From Arthrobacter_J sp038199985 (GTDB taxonomy: Bacteria; Actinomycetota; Actinomycetes; Actinomycetales; Micrococcaceae): DNA of 64,000 nucleotides. The stretch's first letter is position 1; each line of letters starts with the position of its first letter. Under the pieces are notes generated by a model. That model was not told where the DNA came from. It did no database searches and saw nothing but the letters and a program-made list of their open reading frames with translations. The DNA lies in the NCBI GenBank assembly GCA_038199985.1, contig JBBPYK010000050.1:1-64000 (forward strand), written 5' to 3'. Shown in pieces: positions 43,968 to 52,376 of the stretch. The position numbers and the translations under genes are program-made.

Positions 43968-43995
43968 AACCAGTTCCTACCACCGATTTGTTCCC
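43968..43995 (-). promoter_or_regulatory. SigR/SigH-like promoter upstream of sigA
   Basis: On the minus strand GGGAACA is followed after 17 bases by GGTT (equivalently GGAAC-N19-GTT). This matches the SigH consensus GGAAYA-N16-17-CGTT and the SigR consensus GGAAT-N18-19-GTT with at most one substitution. The predicted leader is about 105 bases. A separate TTGACA on the minus strand (43911-43916) could be a vegetative -35, but no clear -10 follows. Confidence 0.5.
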
Positions 43996-44101
43996 GGTAT
44001 GGAAACTTCCGGTGCCATGAAGCACGGACCCGACCGGGTCTCTGCGTTCATTATCGCACGATTCCGAACTGGACAAGAATCGCTTCAGGGCGTCCCGCTC
44101 C

Positions 44102-45334
44102 TTACGCAGCGTGTGCGCGATGACCAGACCAAGCGCTCTCCCGTTCAGTTGCCCAGACAGGCAGCTGGCCCCGATTCAACAGTTCGTTGAGCAACCACGC
44201 CAAACGGTAGTCCTGATCCCGCGCCAGACACATGTCAAAGAAACTGCCGGCACGTGATCCCCTTCCCCTTGCCCACTCGATCCATCCAAGCATGGTCAAG
44301 AGTGCACATTGAGGTTCACCAGCTGCCACTGCAGTCAGCAGCCGGAAGAGGTTATAGGCACGGTCCAAGCGCGACCAGAGCGGGGGCGTCACCGTTGTTC
44401 CGATAAGCACCGCGGCAAAGATTTCTTCGGGTCCGCAACCGGTGGCATGCTCGCGTTTACCAGGGTCGGCAGGCGACGCGTTCACGGCGCTGGCGAGGGC
44501 GGATGGAATCAGTACATTGGAACTGTTGCGTTCCTGTTCCACTAAACTGCAGGCGCGCGCCCCTTCCATCGCGTTCTCCGCGCTGGACGCTGCAAGTACC
44601 AGAACCGCGTCGCGGATATCCCTACTGTCTAGTGACGCAATCAAGTAAGCAGCCACATCAGGGTGATCGACGATCCACTCCGACTTTTGGGAGCGTTCCA
44701 ACACGACATCCCACACGCTCAGCACCGCGCGAAATTGCTTATCGTCCTTTGGGCGCTGCTGCAGCGCCCGAGTCCAGGTCTCGTAGCCGCTCGTGACGAT
44801 CTCGTGATTGGGCCATGGGCCAGCCACTGAGCGAACGACGGCAGCATCCAGCGACTCGTCATAGCTGCTGCCCCTATAGATGAGTTCAGCGTTGAGCTCG
44901 CTGTCCATGGCATCAGTCACCGGCTGCCCCGGCCACGGGCAGCATTGCTCGTCGCAGTAGAAGTCGCGCCAGAATCCCTTGGACACGAGCCACGCCGCTT
45001 GAATCGGTGTACCTTCGGTTTCAAGCACCAGTTCGAGGCAGTGCATCAGTTCCTCGTGTGGTGGTGATCCGGACTCGTCCGCTTCACCATCGGTATAGAT
45101 CACTGCAATGACGCTGTCGGAGGTACGGTCCTGTTTAAGGAAGCCATGGGCTTGCACGGCAAAGTCCAGCAAGTTTTGGCTTGGAAGGTCAAGTCTGAGC
45201 GTGGCTCCGAGAATATTGGAGCCTACGGTCATGAGCACGATGCTCTCCTGAGGGATAAAGCCGAGAGCATGTGGGATGTACCCCAGAATGTCTGCGGGTG
45301 ATCCGACGCTGAATTTGTTTGCTGAAGTAGTCAT
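44102..45334 (-). CDS. DUF4192 family protein
   Basis: A 410-residue actinobacterial protein of DUF4192. Hallmarks: the N-terminus SPADILGYIPHALGFIPQESIVLMTV, the DSVIAVIYTD stretch and AAWLVSKGFWRDFYCDEQCCPWPG (with the family CCP motif), and the helical C-terminal half ending with LGWIEWARGRGSRAGSFFDMCLA. No membrane segment. I chose ATG 45334 with AGAAG nine bases upstream over GTG 45340. Function unknown. Confidence 0.88.
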   Translation of the reverse strand: MTTSANKFSVGSPADILGYIPHALGFIPQESIVLMTVGSNILGATLRLDLPSQNLLDFAVQAHGFLKQDRTSDSVIAVIYTDGEADESGSPPHEELMHCLELVLETEGTPIQAAWLVSKGFWRDFYCDEQCCPWPGQPVTDAMDSELNAELIYRGSSYDESLDAAVVRSVAGPWPNHEIVTSGYETWTRALQQRPKDDKQFRAVLSVWDVVLERSQKSEWIVDHPDVAAYLIASLDSRDIRDAVLVLAASSAENAMEGARACSLVEQERNSSNVLIPSALASAVNASPADPGKREHATGCGPEEIFAAVLIGTTVTPPLWSRLDRAYNLFRLLTAVAAGEPQCALLTMLGWIEWARGRGSRAGSFFDMCLARDQDYRLAWLLNELLNRGQLPVWATERESAWSGHRAHAA

Positions 45335-45415
45335 ACGCACAGTCTTCTGGCCACGGCTTGCTGGAGACAGGGCGGATGACCCTATGTGGATAAGTGTGGA
45401 TCTCGGTCCGGACCA

Positions 45416-46807
45416 TCAGGGGTGTGGAGGAGGAGACCTACGTCCCCGGCGGTTCTTGAGCTGGCGCGCTGATTGACGACGACGCCGTTCGCGCTCCACC
45501 ACGACCCTGAGCGGCGGGACCACTACACCGGTCCGTGCGAGCTGCCCGCGTGTACGTTTTCGCATGACCAGCAAACCGGAGATGCCCACACCCAACACAA
45601 TGAACTGCACAGCAAGGGCAATCCGAAACGAGGCAAGCCCATATAGGCCGTTCGTCGAGTAACCGGTGATGACCAGCAGGTCAAGGATTAGCCCGATGAG
45701 ATACATAGTGATCAGGGAAGCTAGGAAACCACCGACGTTCACCACACCCGTAGCGGTCCCAAGATGATGGGGCCGGTTAAACGTACGTGCGAAATCGAAA
45801 GCAATCATCGACGTCGGACCTCCTACAGCCAGAACCGCGATGAGAAGAATCAGAAGCCAGAGAGGCGCGGGACCCGGGTATAGGAGGACGCTGGCCCACG
45901 CGGCCGCGATAAGTCCTGCCACTGCCATCACCATGGTAGAACGGCGCAGCGGATGTCTGCCGACCCAGACTCCCATAAGCGGGCCTACAACCATGCCCAC
46001 GACTACGAAGACCGTGAGCAGCGCAGATGCCACGGCTGGTTTCACGCCTTCGGCGCTGACCAGATATGGATAGCCCCAGATCAGGACGAACACGGTCCCA
46101 GAGAACTGCGTGGTGAAGTGCGTCCACAGACCTAGCTTGGTTCCCGGTTCCCGCCAAACTGCCTGAAGCGCTTCTCCCGTCTGGCGCCAGGACGGAGAGG
46201 ATGGACGCGGCCCGGTATTTGGGGAGTCCCTAATAACAGCGAAACTGACGGCACAGGCTATGACCGAAAGTGCCGCCGCAGAAGTAAACGCCGTGCCCCA
46301 ACCAAAGAACCTTAGTACAACGGCAAAAGGGACTACGCTCACTATCTGTCCGAGCTGCCCAACCATTCCGGTGAATTGCGTCATGACAGGGATCCGTCGT
46401 GGACTGAACCAGACGGGTAGCAAACGCAAGGCTGACACAAAAGTTGTTGCATCGCCTGCGCCGACGAGTAACCTTCCTCCAACGCCCTCCGATACGGTAT
46501 CCGCCGTGGCGAGTATTAGCTGCCCACAGGCCATCAGGAAGGCACCGCTGACGATCATGGCTCTTGGGCCGAACCTGTCCACAAGAACACCAACAGGCAC
46601 CTGAAGTAGCGCGTAGACCAGGATCTGAACCACAGTGAACATGGCCAAGATAGAAGCACTGGCGTCGAATCGGTCCGTAGCCGCCAGGCCCGCAACTCCG
46701 AATGTAGTTCGTTGGGTCACGGCCACGAGATAGGCGAAGACTGCTGCGCCCCAAATGAACCAGGCTCGCCTCCCACCGGCGGGGCGACCGCCCCGGCTCG
46801 CCGCCAC
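45416..46807 (-). CDS. MFS transporter
   Basis: A 463-residue major facilitator with about 12 membrane helices. Motif A-like LVDRFGPRAMIV lies after helix 2 and a related VWVGRHPLRR after helix 8. The N-terminus is short and basic; the C-terminus ends in a basic tail. Substrate unknown; the closest style is nitrate/nitrite- or sugar-phosphate-antiporter-like MFS. GTG start eight bases after the PAC2 stop, so it is probably cotranscribed with the PAC2 gene. Confidence 0.85.
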   Translation of the reverse strand: MAASRGGRPAGGRRAWFIWGAAVFAYLVAVTQRTTFGVAGLAATDRFDASASILAMFTVVQILVYALLQVPVGVLVDRFGPRAMIVSGAFLMACGQLILATADTVSEGVGGRLLVGAGDATTFVSALRLLPVWFSPRRIPVMTQFTGMVGQLGQIVSVVPFAVVLRFFGWGTAFTSAAALSVIACAVSFAVIRDSPNTGPRPSSPSWRQTGEALQAVWREPGTKLGLWTHFTTQFSGTVFVLIWGYPYLVSAEGVKPAVASALLTVFVVVGMVVGPLMGVWVGRHPLRRSTMVMAVAGLIAAAWASVLLYPGPAPLWLLILLIAVLAVGGPTSMIAFDFARTFNRPHHLGTATGVVNVGGFLASLITMYLIGLILDLLVITGYSTNGLYGLASFRIALAVQFIVLGVGISGLLVMRKRTRGQLARTGVVVPPLRVVVERERRRRQSARQLKNRRGRRSPPPHP

Positions 46808-46815
46808 CGTGCCCG

Positions 46816-47847
46816 TCAGCTCTCGTCACCGTCAGACTCGGTACCGAGCTGATCCATCGGGCCAGTATCCTCAGTACTGTCCGGGTGCACCTCACCAATC
46901 ACCCTGTTGGTGCCTCCAGCAGCCCCATCTGCCGACTCTTCGCTGTCTGTCGACGCAAGGTAAGCCTCGACTGCGGCACCCAACTCATCGGCGTCCGCAA
47001 GTTGATCATTATCCTTGACCAGCAATGAACGCCGAACGCGGCTCTCAGCATGTTCGTCGTAGTGGCGTTCCAGACGCGTTACTACGCCCATCACATCATT
47101 GGAGCCTTCTACTTGTTCCCGAATTTGACGCTCAACTTGCCGACCACTTTCGCGAAGCCGGTCGGTGGGCAGCATCAGCCCAGTAGCGGCGCCCAGATAC
47201 TCCAACGCAGCGACAGCCGCCTGTGGGTATTCTGCCTCGGCCAAATAGTGGGGAACGTGAACGACATAGCCCACCACATCGTGCTCTGCCTCAACGAGGC
47301 GAACTTCGAGAAGGTGACCGACCGACGCCGCAAGCTCCGCCGTCGGCCGCCAAGTGGACGCACCCTCAATAAGATCTGGACGGTTGCCATGCACGGTCAC
47401 CCCAAGGGGGCGAGTATGCGGAACCGGCATCGGAATGGAATGAGTCCACGCCACAAATGACACATTCAGTTCGTCAACGAGCAACAACACTGCACCGATG
47501 AAGCGTTCCCACTGATAGTCGGGTTCGAATCCGGTAAGAAACAGAAACGGTTGACCGAGCCCATCGTGAAGCCTGTAGAGCTCAAGTCTCGGCGGTCGGT
47601 ACCCCGTTAGATGGTCCTCCTCGAAGGTGACGCGAGGGCGCCTACCCCGATAGTCGAGTAATTGATCAGAATCGAAGCTCGCAACAAGTTCGTGGTCCAG
47701 GTAGTCAAGAAGTTCCGTTCGAATCTGAGATACGACCTGCCCAGCCTCAGCGAACCCGGTAAATCCCGCAATCAGCGGCAGACCTGTCAGCGATTTGGCT
47801 CGGTCAAGCGCAGCGTTAAAGCTGTACAGCTCGCCTGGATCTAACAT
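46816..47847 (-). CDS. PAC2 family protein
   Basis: A 343-residue member of the PAC2 (proteasome assembly chaperone 2) superfamily, common in actinobacteria (Rv2714-like). It begins LIAGFTGFAEAGQVVSQIRTELLDYL and continues with FDSDQLLDYRGRRPRVTF, FLTGFEPDYQWERF and VTVHGNRPDLI. The C-terminal 60 residues are acidic. Its role in bacteria is not established; a proteasome link is inference from the eukaryotic family. ATG 47847 is preceded by AAAGGGG. Confidence 0.9.
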   Translation of the reverse strand: MLDPGELYSFNAALDRAKSLTGLPLIAGFTGFAEAGQVVSQIRTELLDYLDHELVASFDSDQLLDYRGRRPRVTFEEDHLTGYRPPRLELYRLHDGLGQPFLFLTGFEPDYQWERFIGAVLLLVDELNVSFVAWTHSIPMPVPHTRPLGVTVHGNRPDLIEGASTWRPTAELAASVGHLLEVRLVEAEHDVVGYVVHVPHYLAEAEYPQAAVAALEYLGAATGLMLPTDRLRESGRQVERQIREQVEGSNDVMGVVTRLERHYDEHAESRVRRSLLVKDNDQLADADELGAAVEAYLASTDSEESADGAAGGTNRVIGEVHPDSTEDTGPMDQLGTESDGDES

Positions 47848-47887
47848 CGTTGCCCCTTTCACTCCTAGACCCCATCTTAAACGCCGG

Positions 47888-47914
47888 AGGCACCCGTATT
47901 CATTCCGGGTGCCT
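47888..47914 (-). terminator. Probable gcvT terminator hairpin
   Basis: AGGCACCCG (47888-47896) and CGGGTGCCT (47906-47914) form a nine-base GC-rich stem with a nine-base loop. It lies 22 bases past the gcvT stop on the minus strand and is followed by a short T stretch (GCGTTT). Confidence 0.55.
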
Positions 47915-47936
47915 TAAGCGTCCTATGCCTGGTGTA

Positions 47937-49082
47937 TTAGCCGCGGACTCCGGTCTCAACAAACGGCGGGCGAACCACCCGGACGGCCAACTTCCGCCCG
48001 CGGATTTCCAGCGCAAGCTCGTCCTCAAGCTGAACGGACTGATCAACCAGAGCCAACGCAATGCCATTCTGAAGCGTTGGCGAGAACGTACCAGACGTTG
48101 TTCGGCCGACGACGCCGCCGTCGGCCCCCAAGACGTTCACATCGGCCCTAGGGACTCCTCGCTCCAACGCCAACAGTCCCACTGCTTTCCTAGGTGCACC
48201 CTCGGCCTTGATGCGCGTCACGGCTTCCTTACCCCAGAAGGCGTCCTTCTTCCATCCGATGGCCCATCCGACGCGCGCTTCCACCGGCGAGATATCTGGT
48301 GTCAGTTCGTGCCCGTGCAGAGCGTAGCCCATCTCCGTCCGAAGCGTGTCGCGGGCAGCCAGGCCAGCAGCACGACCTGCGTAGGCCGTAGCAGCCGACG
48401 AGATTGCCTCCCATAGAGTGAGGGCGTCCTCCCAGCGTGGCACCAACTCATATCCGTGCTCGCCCGTATAGCCGGTACGGCACACGCTGAGAGGCATACC
48501 CTTCCAACTAACATCGATGAAGGCCATATAGTCTTCCGGCAGCTCCAGCCCGAGGTCCCTGAGGACATCCGCAGAGTTAGGCCCCTGTAATGCGAAGACC
48601 GCAAAATCGCGGTGTTGGTCCGTGATGTTGATCCCTGCACTGGACTCGTCTTGGGCCGCTACCAACTTGGCCGCGACTTTCTCTGAATTGGCCGCGTTGG
48701 GAATGAGGAATATCTCTTCGTCCGAGCGAATGTAAGCAATGAGGTCATCGACGACCCCTCCGGTCTCATTCAACGCCATGGTGTACTGAGCCTGGCCAAT
48801 TCCAATTTTCCTTAGATCATTTGCCAGCACGCCGTTGACAAAGTTCAGAGCGCCGGTCCCTGTGACCAGAATCTTTCCGAGGTGTGAAACGTCGAAGAGG
48901 CCTACAGAGCTGCGCACCGCACTATGTTCGGCAACTACGCCGCCCCCTTCGTATTGAAGAGGCATCAGCCATCCACCGAATTCGGCCATGCGGGCACCTG
49001 CGTCAACATGCCAGGTGTGGAGCGGACCCTCGAGCAACACGGACTCAACGGCTTCAACAGATGCAGAATTTGTGTCAGTCAT
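47937..49082 (-). CDS. gcvT: Glycine cleavage system aminomethyltransferase (T-protein)
   Basis: A 381-residue tetrahydrofolate-dependent aminomethyltransferase. It releases ammonia from the aminomethyl group on lipoylated H-protein and makes 5,10-methylene-THF. Visible: HTWHVDAGARMAEFGGWLMPLQY, GLFDVSHLGKI, the TGYTGEHGYEL motif and LRTEMGYALHGHEL. The rest of the system (gcvP, gcvH) is not in the window. The 83-base gap to the divergent pepA is too short for a tandem glycine riboswitch. Confidence 0.95.
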   Translation of the reverse strand: MTDTNSASVEAVESVLLEGPLHTWHVDAGARMAEFGGWLMPLQYEGGGVVAEHSAVRSSVGLFDVSHLGKILVTGTGALNFVNGVLANDLRKIGIGQAQYTMALNETGGVVDDLIAYIRSDEEIFLIPNAANSEKVAAKLVAAQDESSAGINITDQHRDFAVFALQGPNSADVLRDLGLELPEDYMAFIDVSWKGMPLSVCRTGYTGEHGYELVPRWEDALTLWEAISSAATAYAGRAAGLAARDTLRTEMGYALHGHELTPDISPVEARVGWAIGWKKDAFWGKEAVTRIKAEGAPRKAVGLLALERGVPRADVNVLGADGGVVGRTTSGTFSPTLQNGIALALVDQSVQLEDELALEIRGRKLAVRVVRPPFVETGVRG

Positions 49083-49165
49083 GATTGTTACCGTACATCA
49101 GTGGCTGGACCGAGAGACTACGATCTATGGGGAACTATCTCTCGAGGAAGTGAGGAACGATCTCT

Positions 49166-50686
49166 GTGGTAACAGCAAGCGAGTTCAGCCTGTCAGCAAC
49201 GGCCAAGGACGTCCGAAAAATCAAGTGTGAAGCCCTGGTTCTTGGTGTCATACAGGGAAGCGAGGGTCCGGTGCTCCTGGAGAGCGGTCTCTCTGAGAAA
49301 TCCACTGGCGCACTGGGCAGCACACTCGTCTCCCTTGGAGTGAGCGGCAAGGCAGATGAAGTCACCCGGCTGCCTGGCCTCACCGGTGCTGAAGCGGACG
49401 TTATCGTGCTGACCGGGTTGGGGCACAAGGACTCAGCAACCGATGAAGAGACTCTGCGCAGAGCAGCTGGTGCCGCCATCCGGAACCTCATGGGAGTTGA
49501 ATCCGTCGTTATTGCCATTCCTGCTCCTACGGTGGCCGCAGTCGCGGCAATAGCCGAGGGTGCGGCGCTGGGAGCCTACGTCTACACCGAAAACAGGCAC
49601 GCCACTGCAGAGTCCCTCAAGGCCCCTGTCAGCAGCGTCACAGTTCATTCTCCCGTAGCCTCAGAACCCGCCGTTTCTGCGGTGCTCCGGCGCGCTGAGA
49701 TTCTCGGTAAAGCGGTTAATGCCACCCGCACCCTGGTCAACCGACCTCCAAGTCACCTCTACCCCGAAACGTTCGCGTCTGCTGCCAAAGAACTGGCCCG
49801 CTCATTGCCCGTGAAGGTCACCGTCTTCGACGAGAAGAAACTGGAAAAGGACGGTTACGGCGGTCTCACGGGCGTCGGCAAGGGCTCCTCGAGACCACCA
49901 CGGCTGGTGAAGGTTGAGTACTCGCCCTCGAAGCCCGTAAAAAAGCTCGCACTCGTGGGCAAAGGCATCACCTTTGATTCGGGAGGGCTTTCGCTGAAGC
50001 CGCCGGCGGGCATGGAAACCATGAAATGCGATATGGCGGGTGCCGCCGTCGTCCTCAACGCACTCTTGGCGATCGCTGAGCTGGGATTACCGCTGAAGGT
50101 CACCGCATGGCTATGCATAGCCGAGAACATGCCCTCTGGGGCGGCTCAACGACCATCGGACGTCATGACAACCTATGGGGGAAGGACGGTGGAGGTCCTG
50201 AACACGGACGCTGAAGGACGCTTAGTCATGGCAGACGGCATCGTCGCGGCGAGTGAAGAAAAGCCGGATGTCCTCCTTGATGTAGCAACGCTCACCGGTG
50301 CGCAGATGGTCGCTCTGGGTAAGAGAACATCGGCTGTCATGGGAGATAAGAACGTCCGGGATGCTGTAGCTGCTGCGGCCGATCGGGCAGGCGAACTTTT
50401 CTGGGCCATGCCGATTCCGGAAGAACTCCGTTCCAGTCTGAACTCCCAAGTCGCCGACATCGCAAACGTCGGCGAGAAAATGGGAGGCATGATGACAGCT
50501 GCAGCGTTCCTACGCGAGTTTGTAGGAGAGATCGACGGCCACGCCATCCCGTGGGGCCACCTTGACATCGCCGGGCCTGCCTTCAATGAAGCCGCGCCAC
50601 ATGGGTATACCCCGAAAGAAGGAACGGGCGTCGCTGTGCGTACACTCGTAGCCTACGCCGAGGACCTAGTGTCTAGCGGACGGTAG
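49166..50686 (+). CDS. pepA: Leucyl aminopeptidase (M17)
   Basis: A 506-residue two-domain M17 aminopeptidase that removes N-terminal residues using two metal ions. The C-terminal catalytic domain has GKGITFDSGGLSLKP, the metal-binding MKCDMAGAA, and the family signature NTDAEGRL. The N-terminal macro-like domain has IKCEALVLGVIQG. GTG start with GAGGAA upstream. Mycobacterial equivalent is PepB. Genes downstream on the same strand are lpdA and the E2 gene, but a 193-base gap suggests a separate promoter. Confidence 0.95.
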   Translation: MVTASEFSLSATAKDVRKIKCEALVLGVIQGSEGPVLLESGLSEKSTGALGSTLVSLGVSGKADEVTRLPGLTGAEADVIVLTGLGHKDSATDEETLRRAAGAAIRNLMGVESVVIAIPAPTVAAVAAIAEGAALGAYVYTENRHATAESLKAPVSSVTVHSPVASEPAVSAVLRRAEILGKAVNATRTLVNRPPSHLYPETFASAAKELARSLPVKVTVFDEKKLEKDGYGGLTGVGKGSSRPPRLVKVEYSPSKPVKKLALVGKGITFDSGGLSLKPPAGMETMKCDMAGAAVVLNALLAIAELGLPLKVTAWLCIAENMPSGAAQRPSDVMTTYGGRTVEVLNTDAEGRLVMADGIVAASEEKPDVLLDVATLTGAQMVALGKRTSAVMGDKNVRDAVAAAADRAGELFWAMPIPEELRSSLNSQVADIANVGEKMGGMMTAAAFLREFVGEIDGHAIPWGHLDIAGPAFNEAAPHGYTPKEGTGVAVRTLVAYAEDLVSSGR

Positions 50687-50879
50687 CTTGGATAGCGCAA
50701 CCTGAGGTCATTCCAAGCCGTAGGGGTCGAATTCCGGCAACTAAACAGGAAAACGGCCCCTCCGGCTGGATGATTGGTGAAAGGTGGCGCTAAGGTGAAT
50801 CTCAAAACTAAAGACTCAAACCACCAGATCAAACCGTGTGCATTGCCGCACGCAAAAGCAAACGCGAGGGAGCCTTCAC

Positions 50880-52262
50880 GTGGCCGATACGGCAGCTGAA
50901 AAAGAATTCGACATCCTGGTCCTTGGTGGAGGCAGCGGCGGCTACGCGGCAGCACTTCGCGCAGTTCAACTGGGGTTCACCGTTGGTCTGGTGGAGAAGG
51001 CCAAGCTCGGCGGGACATGCCTACACAACGGGTGCATCCCAACCAAGGCGTTGCTGCACTCTGCTGAAATCGCGGAAGGCGCGCGTGACGCCGCCAAGTA
51101 CGGCGTCAACGCGACCTTCGACTCAATCAATATGGAAGGCGTCAACGCCTACAAGGACGGCATAGTGGCCGGGAAATACAAGGGCTTGCAGGGGCTGCTG
51201 AAGATGCGAAAGGTCACCGTCATCGAAGGCGAGGGCCGTTTGGTATCTGAAGACACTATCGAGGTTGACGGCACCAGTTATAAGGGTAAGAACATTATTC
51301 TGGCTACCGGCTCCTACTCGCGTTCGCTGCCCGGAATCGCCATAGAGGGAAAGGTCATCACCTCCGACTCAGCCCTCAAAATGGACACTCTTCCGAAGAG
51401 CGCTATCGTCCTAGGTGGCGGAGTCATTGGCTGCGAGTTCGCGTCAGTTTGGAAGTCCTTCGGTGTGGACGTCACCATCGTTGAAGGACTCCCCTCTTTG
51501 GTTCCCAACGAAGACGCCGCAATCATCAAAGCATTTGAGCGGTCCTTCAAAAAACGCGGCATCAAGTTCAACACGGGCACCTTCTTCGAAAAAGTTGAAC
51601 AGAACGACGACGGCGTCAAGATCACGCTGGCCGATGGCAAGACTTTCGAGGCAGACATCATGCTCGTCGCTGTGGGACGCGGACCGGTAACGGAGGGCTT
51701 GGGCTATGAAGAAGCAGGGGTGACCATGGACCGAGGCTTCGTCATCACCAACGAGCGGCTCCATACTGGTGTAGGCAATATTTATGCCGTCGGCGATATC
51801 GTTCCAGGCCTTCAACTTGCGCATCGCGGGTTCCAGCAGGGAATCTTCGTTGCTGAAGAAATTGCCGGGCAAAGCCCAGTCATCGTCGAAGACGTCAATA
51901 TACCGAAGGTTACCTACAGCGATCCCGAAATAGCTTCAGTGGGCCTGACGGAAAAAGCCGCCAAGGAAAAGTTTGGCGATGACTCTGTCCAAACTCAGGA
52001 ATACAACTTGGCAGGAAATGGTAAAAGCTCCATTCTTGGCACCGGAGGCCTCGTCAAACTCGTTCGGCAGAAGGACGGCCCCATCGTTGGCGTTCACATG
52101 ATCGGTTCGCGTATGGGAGAGCAAATCGGTGAGGCACAGCTACTAGTGAACTGGGAGGCTTACCCAGAGGACATAGCACCGCTGATCCACGCGCACCCAA
52201 CCCAAAACGAAGCGCTAGGAGAAGCGGGACTCGCTCTCGCTGGAAAACCGCTCCACGGCTAG
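50880..52262 (+). CDS. lpdA: Dihydrolipoyl dehydrogenase (E3)
   Basis: A 460-residue FAD enzyme that reoxidises dihydrolipoyl groups of pyruvate and 2-oxoglutarate dehydrogenase and of the glycine cleavage system, using NAD+. FAD loop GGGSGGYAAA, redox disulfide Cys47/Cys52 (GGTCLHNGCIPTK), NAD loop GGGVIGCEFA, and the base His439 with Glu444 (HAHPTQNEAL). GTG 50880 follows GAGGGAG; the frame opens 14 residues earlier. It is followed by the E2 gene after 114 bases that contain two hairpins. Confidence 0.96.
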   Translation: MADTAAEKEFDILVLGGGSGGYAAALRAVQLGFTVGLVEKAKLGGTCLHNGCIPTKALLHSAEIAEGARDAAKYGVNATFDSINMEGVNAYKDGIVAGKYKGLQGLLKMRKVTVIEGEGRLVSEDTIEVDGTSYKGKNIILATGSYSRSLPGIAIEGKVITSDSALKMDTLPKSAIVLGGGVIGCEFASVWKSFGVDVTIVEGLPSLVPNEDAAIIKAFERSFKKRGIKFNTGTFFEKVEQNDDGVKITLADGKTFEADIMLVAVGRGPVTEGLGYEEAGVTMDRGFVITNERLHTGVGNIYAVGDIVPGLQLAHRGFQQGIFVAEEIAGQSPVIVEDVNIPKVTYSDPEIASVGLTEKAAKEKFGDDSVQTQEYNLAGNGKSSILGTGGLVKLVRQKDGPIVGVHMIGSRMGEQIGEAQLLVNWEAYPEDIAPLIHAHPTQNEALGEAGLALAGKPLHG

Positions 52263-52263
52263 T

Positions 52264-52310
52264 CGCCGTAACCGGCGTAATGCATCGGAGAGTTAGTATC
52301 CGGTGCATTA
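52264..52310 (+). other. Two consecutive hairpins between lpdA and the E2 gene
   Basis: CGCCG-TAAC-CGGCG (52264-52277) is followed directly by an 11-bp stem with one T-G wobble (52278-52288 with 52300-52310). No T-run follows, so this may be an mRNA processing, attenuation or stability element rather than a terminator. Confidence 0.4.
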
Positions 52311-52376
52311 TGCTCGGATCAAGCGTTAACAGTCTTAGCGGCTGCCAGAGATCTAAAGAGGAGAAACGGGGACGAA

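Noticed and set aside
49083..49165. Glycine riboswitch upstream of gcvT
   Set aside because: The divergent gap is only 83 bases and shows no tandem aptamer; too short.
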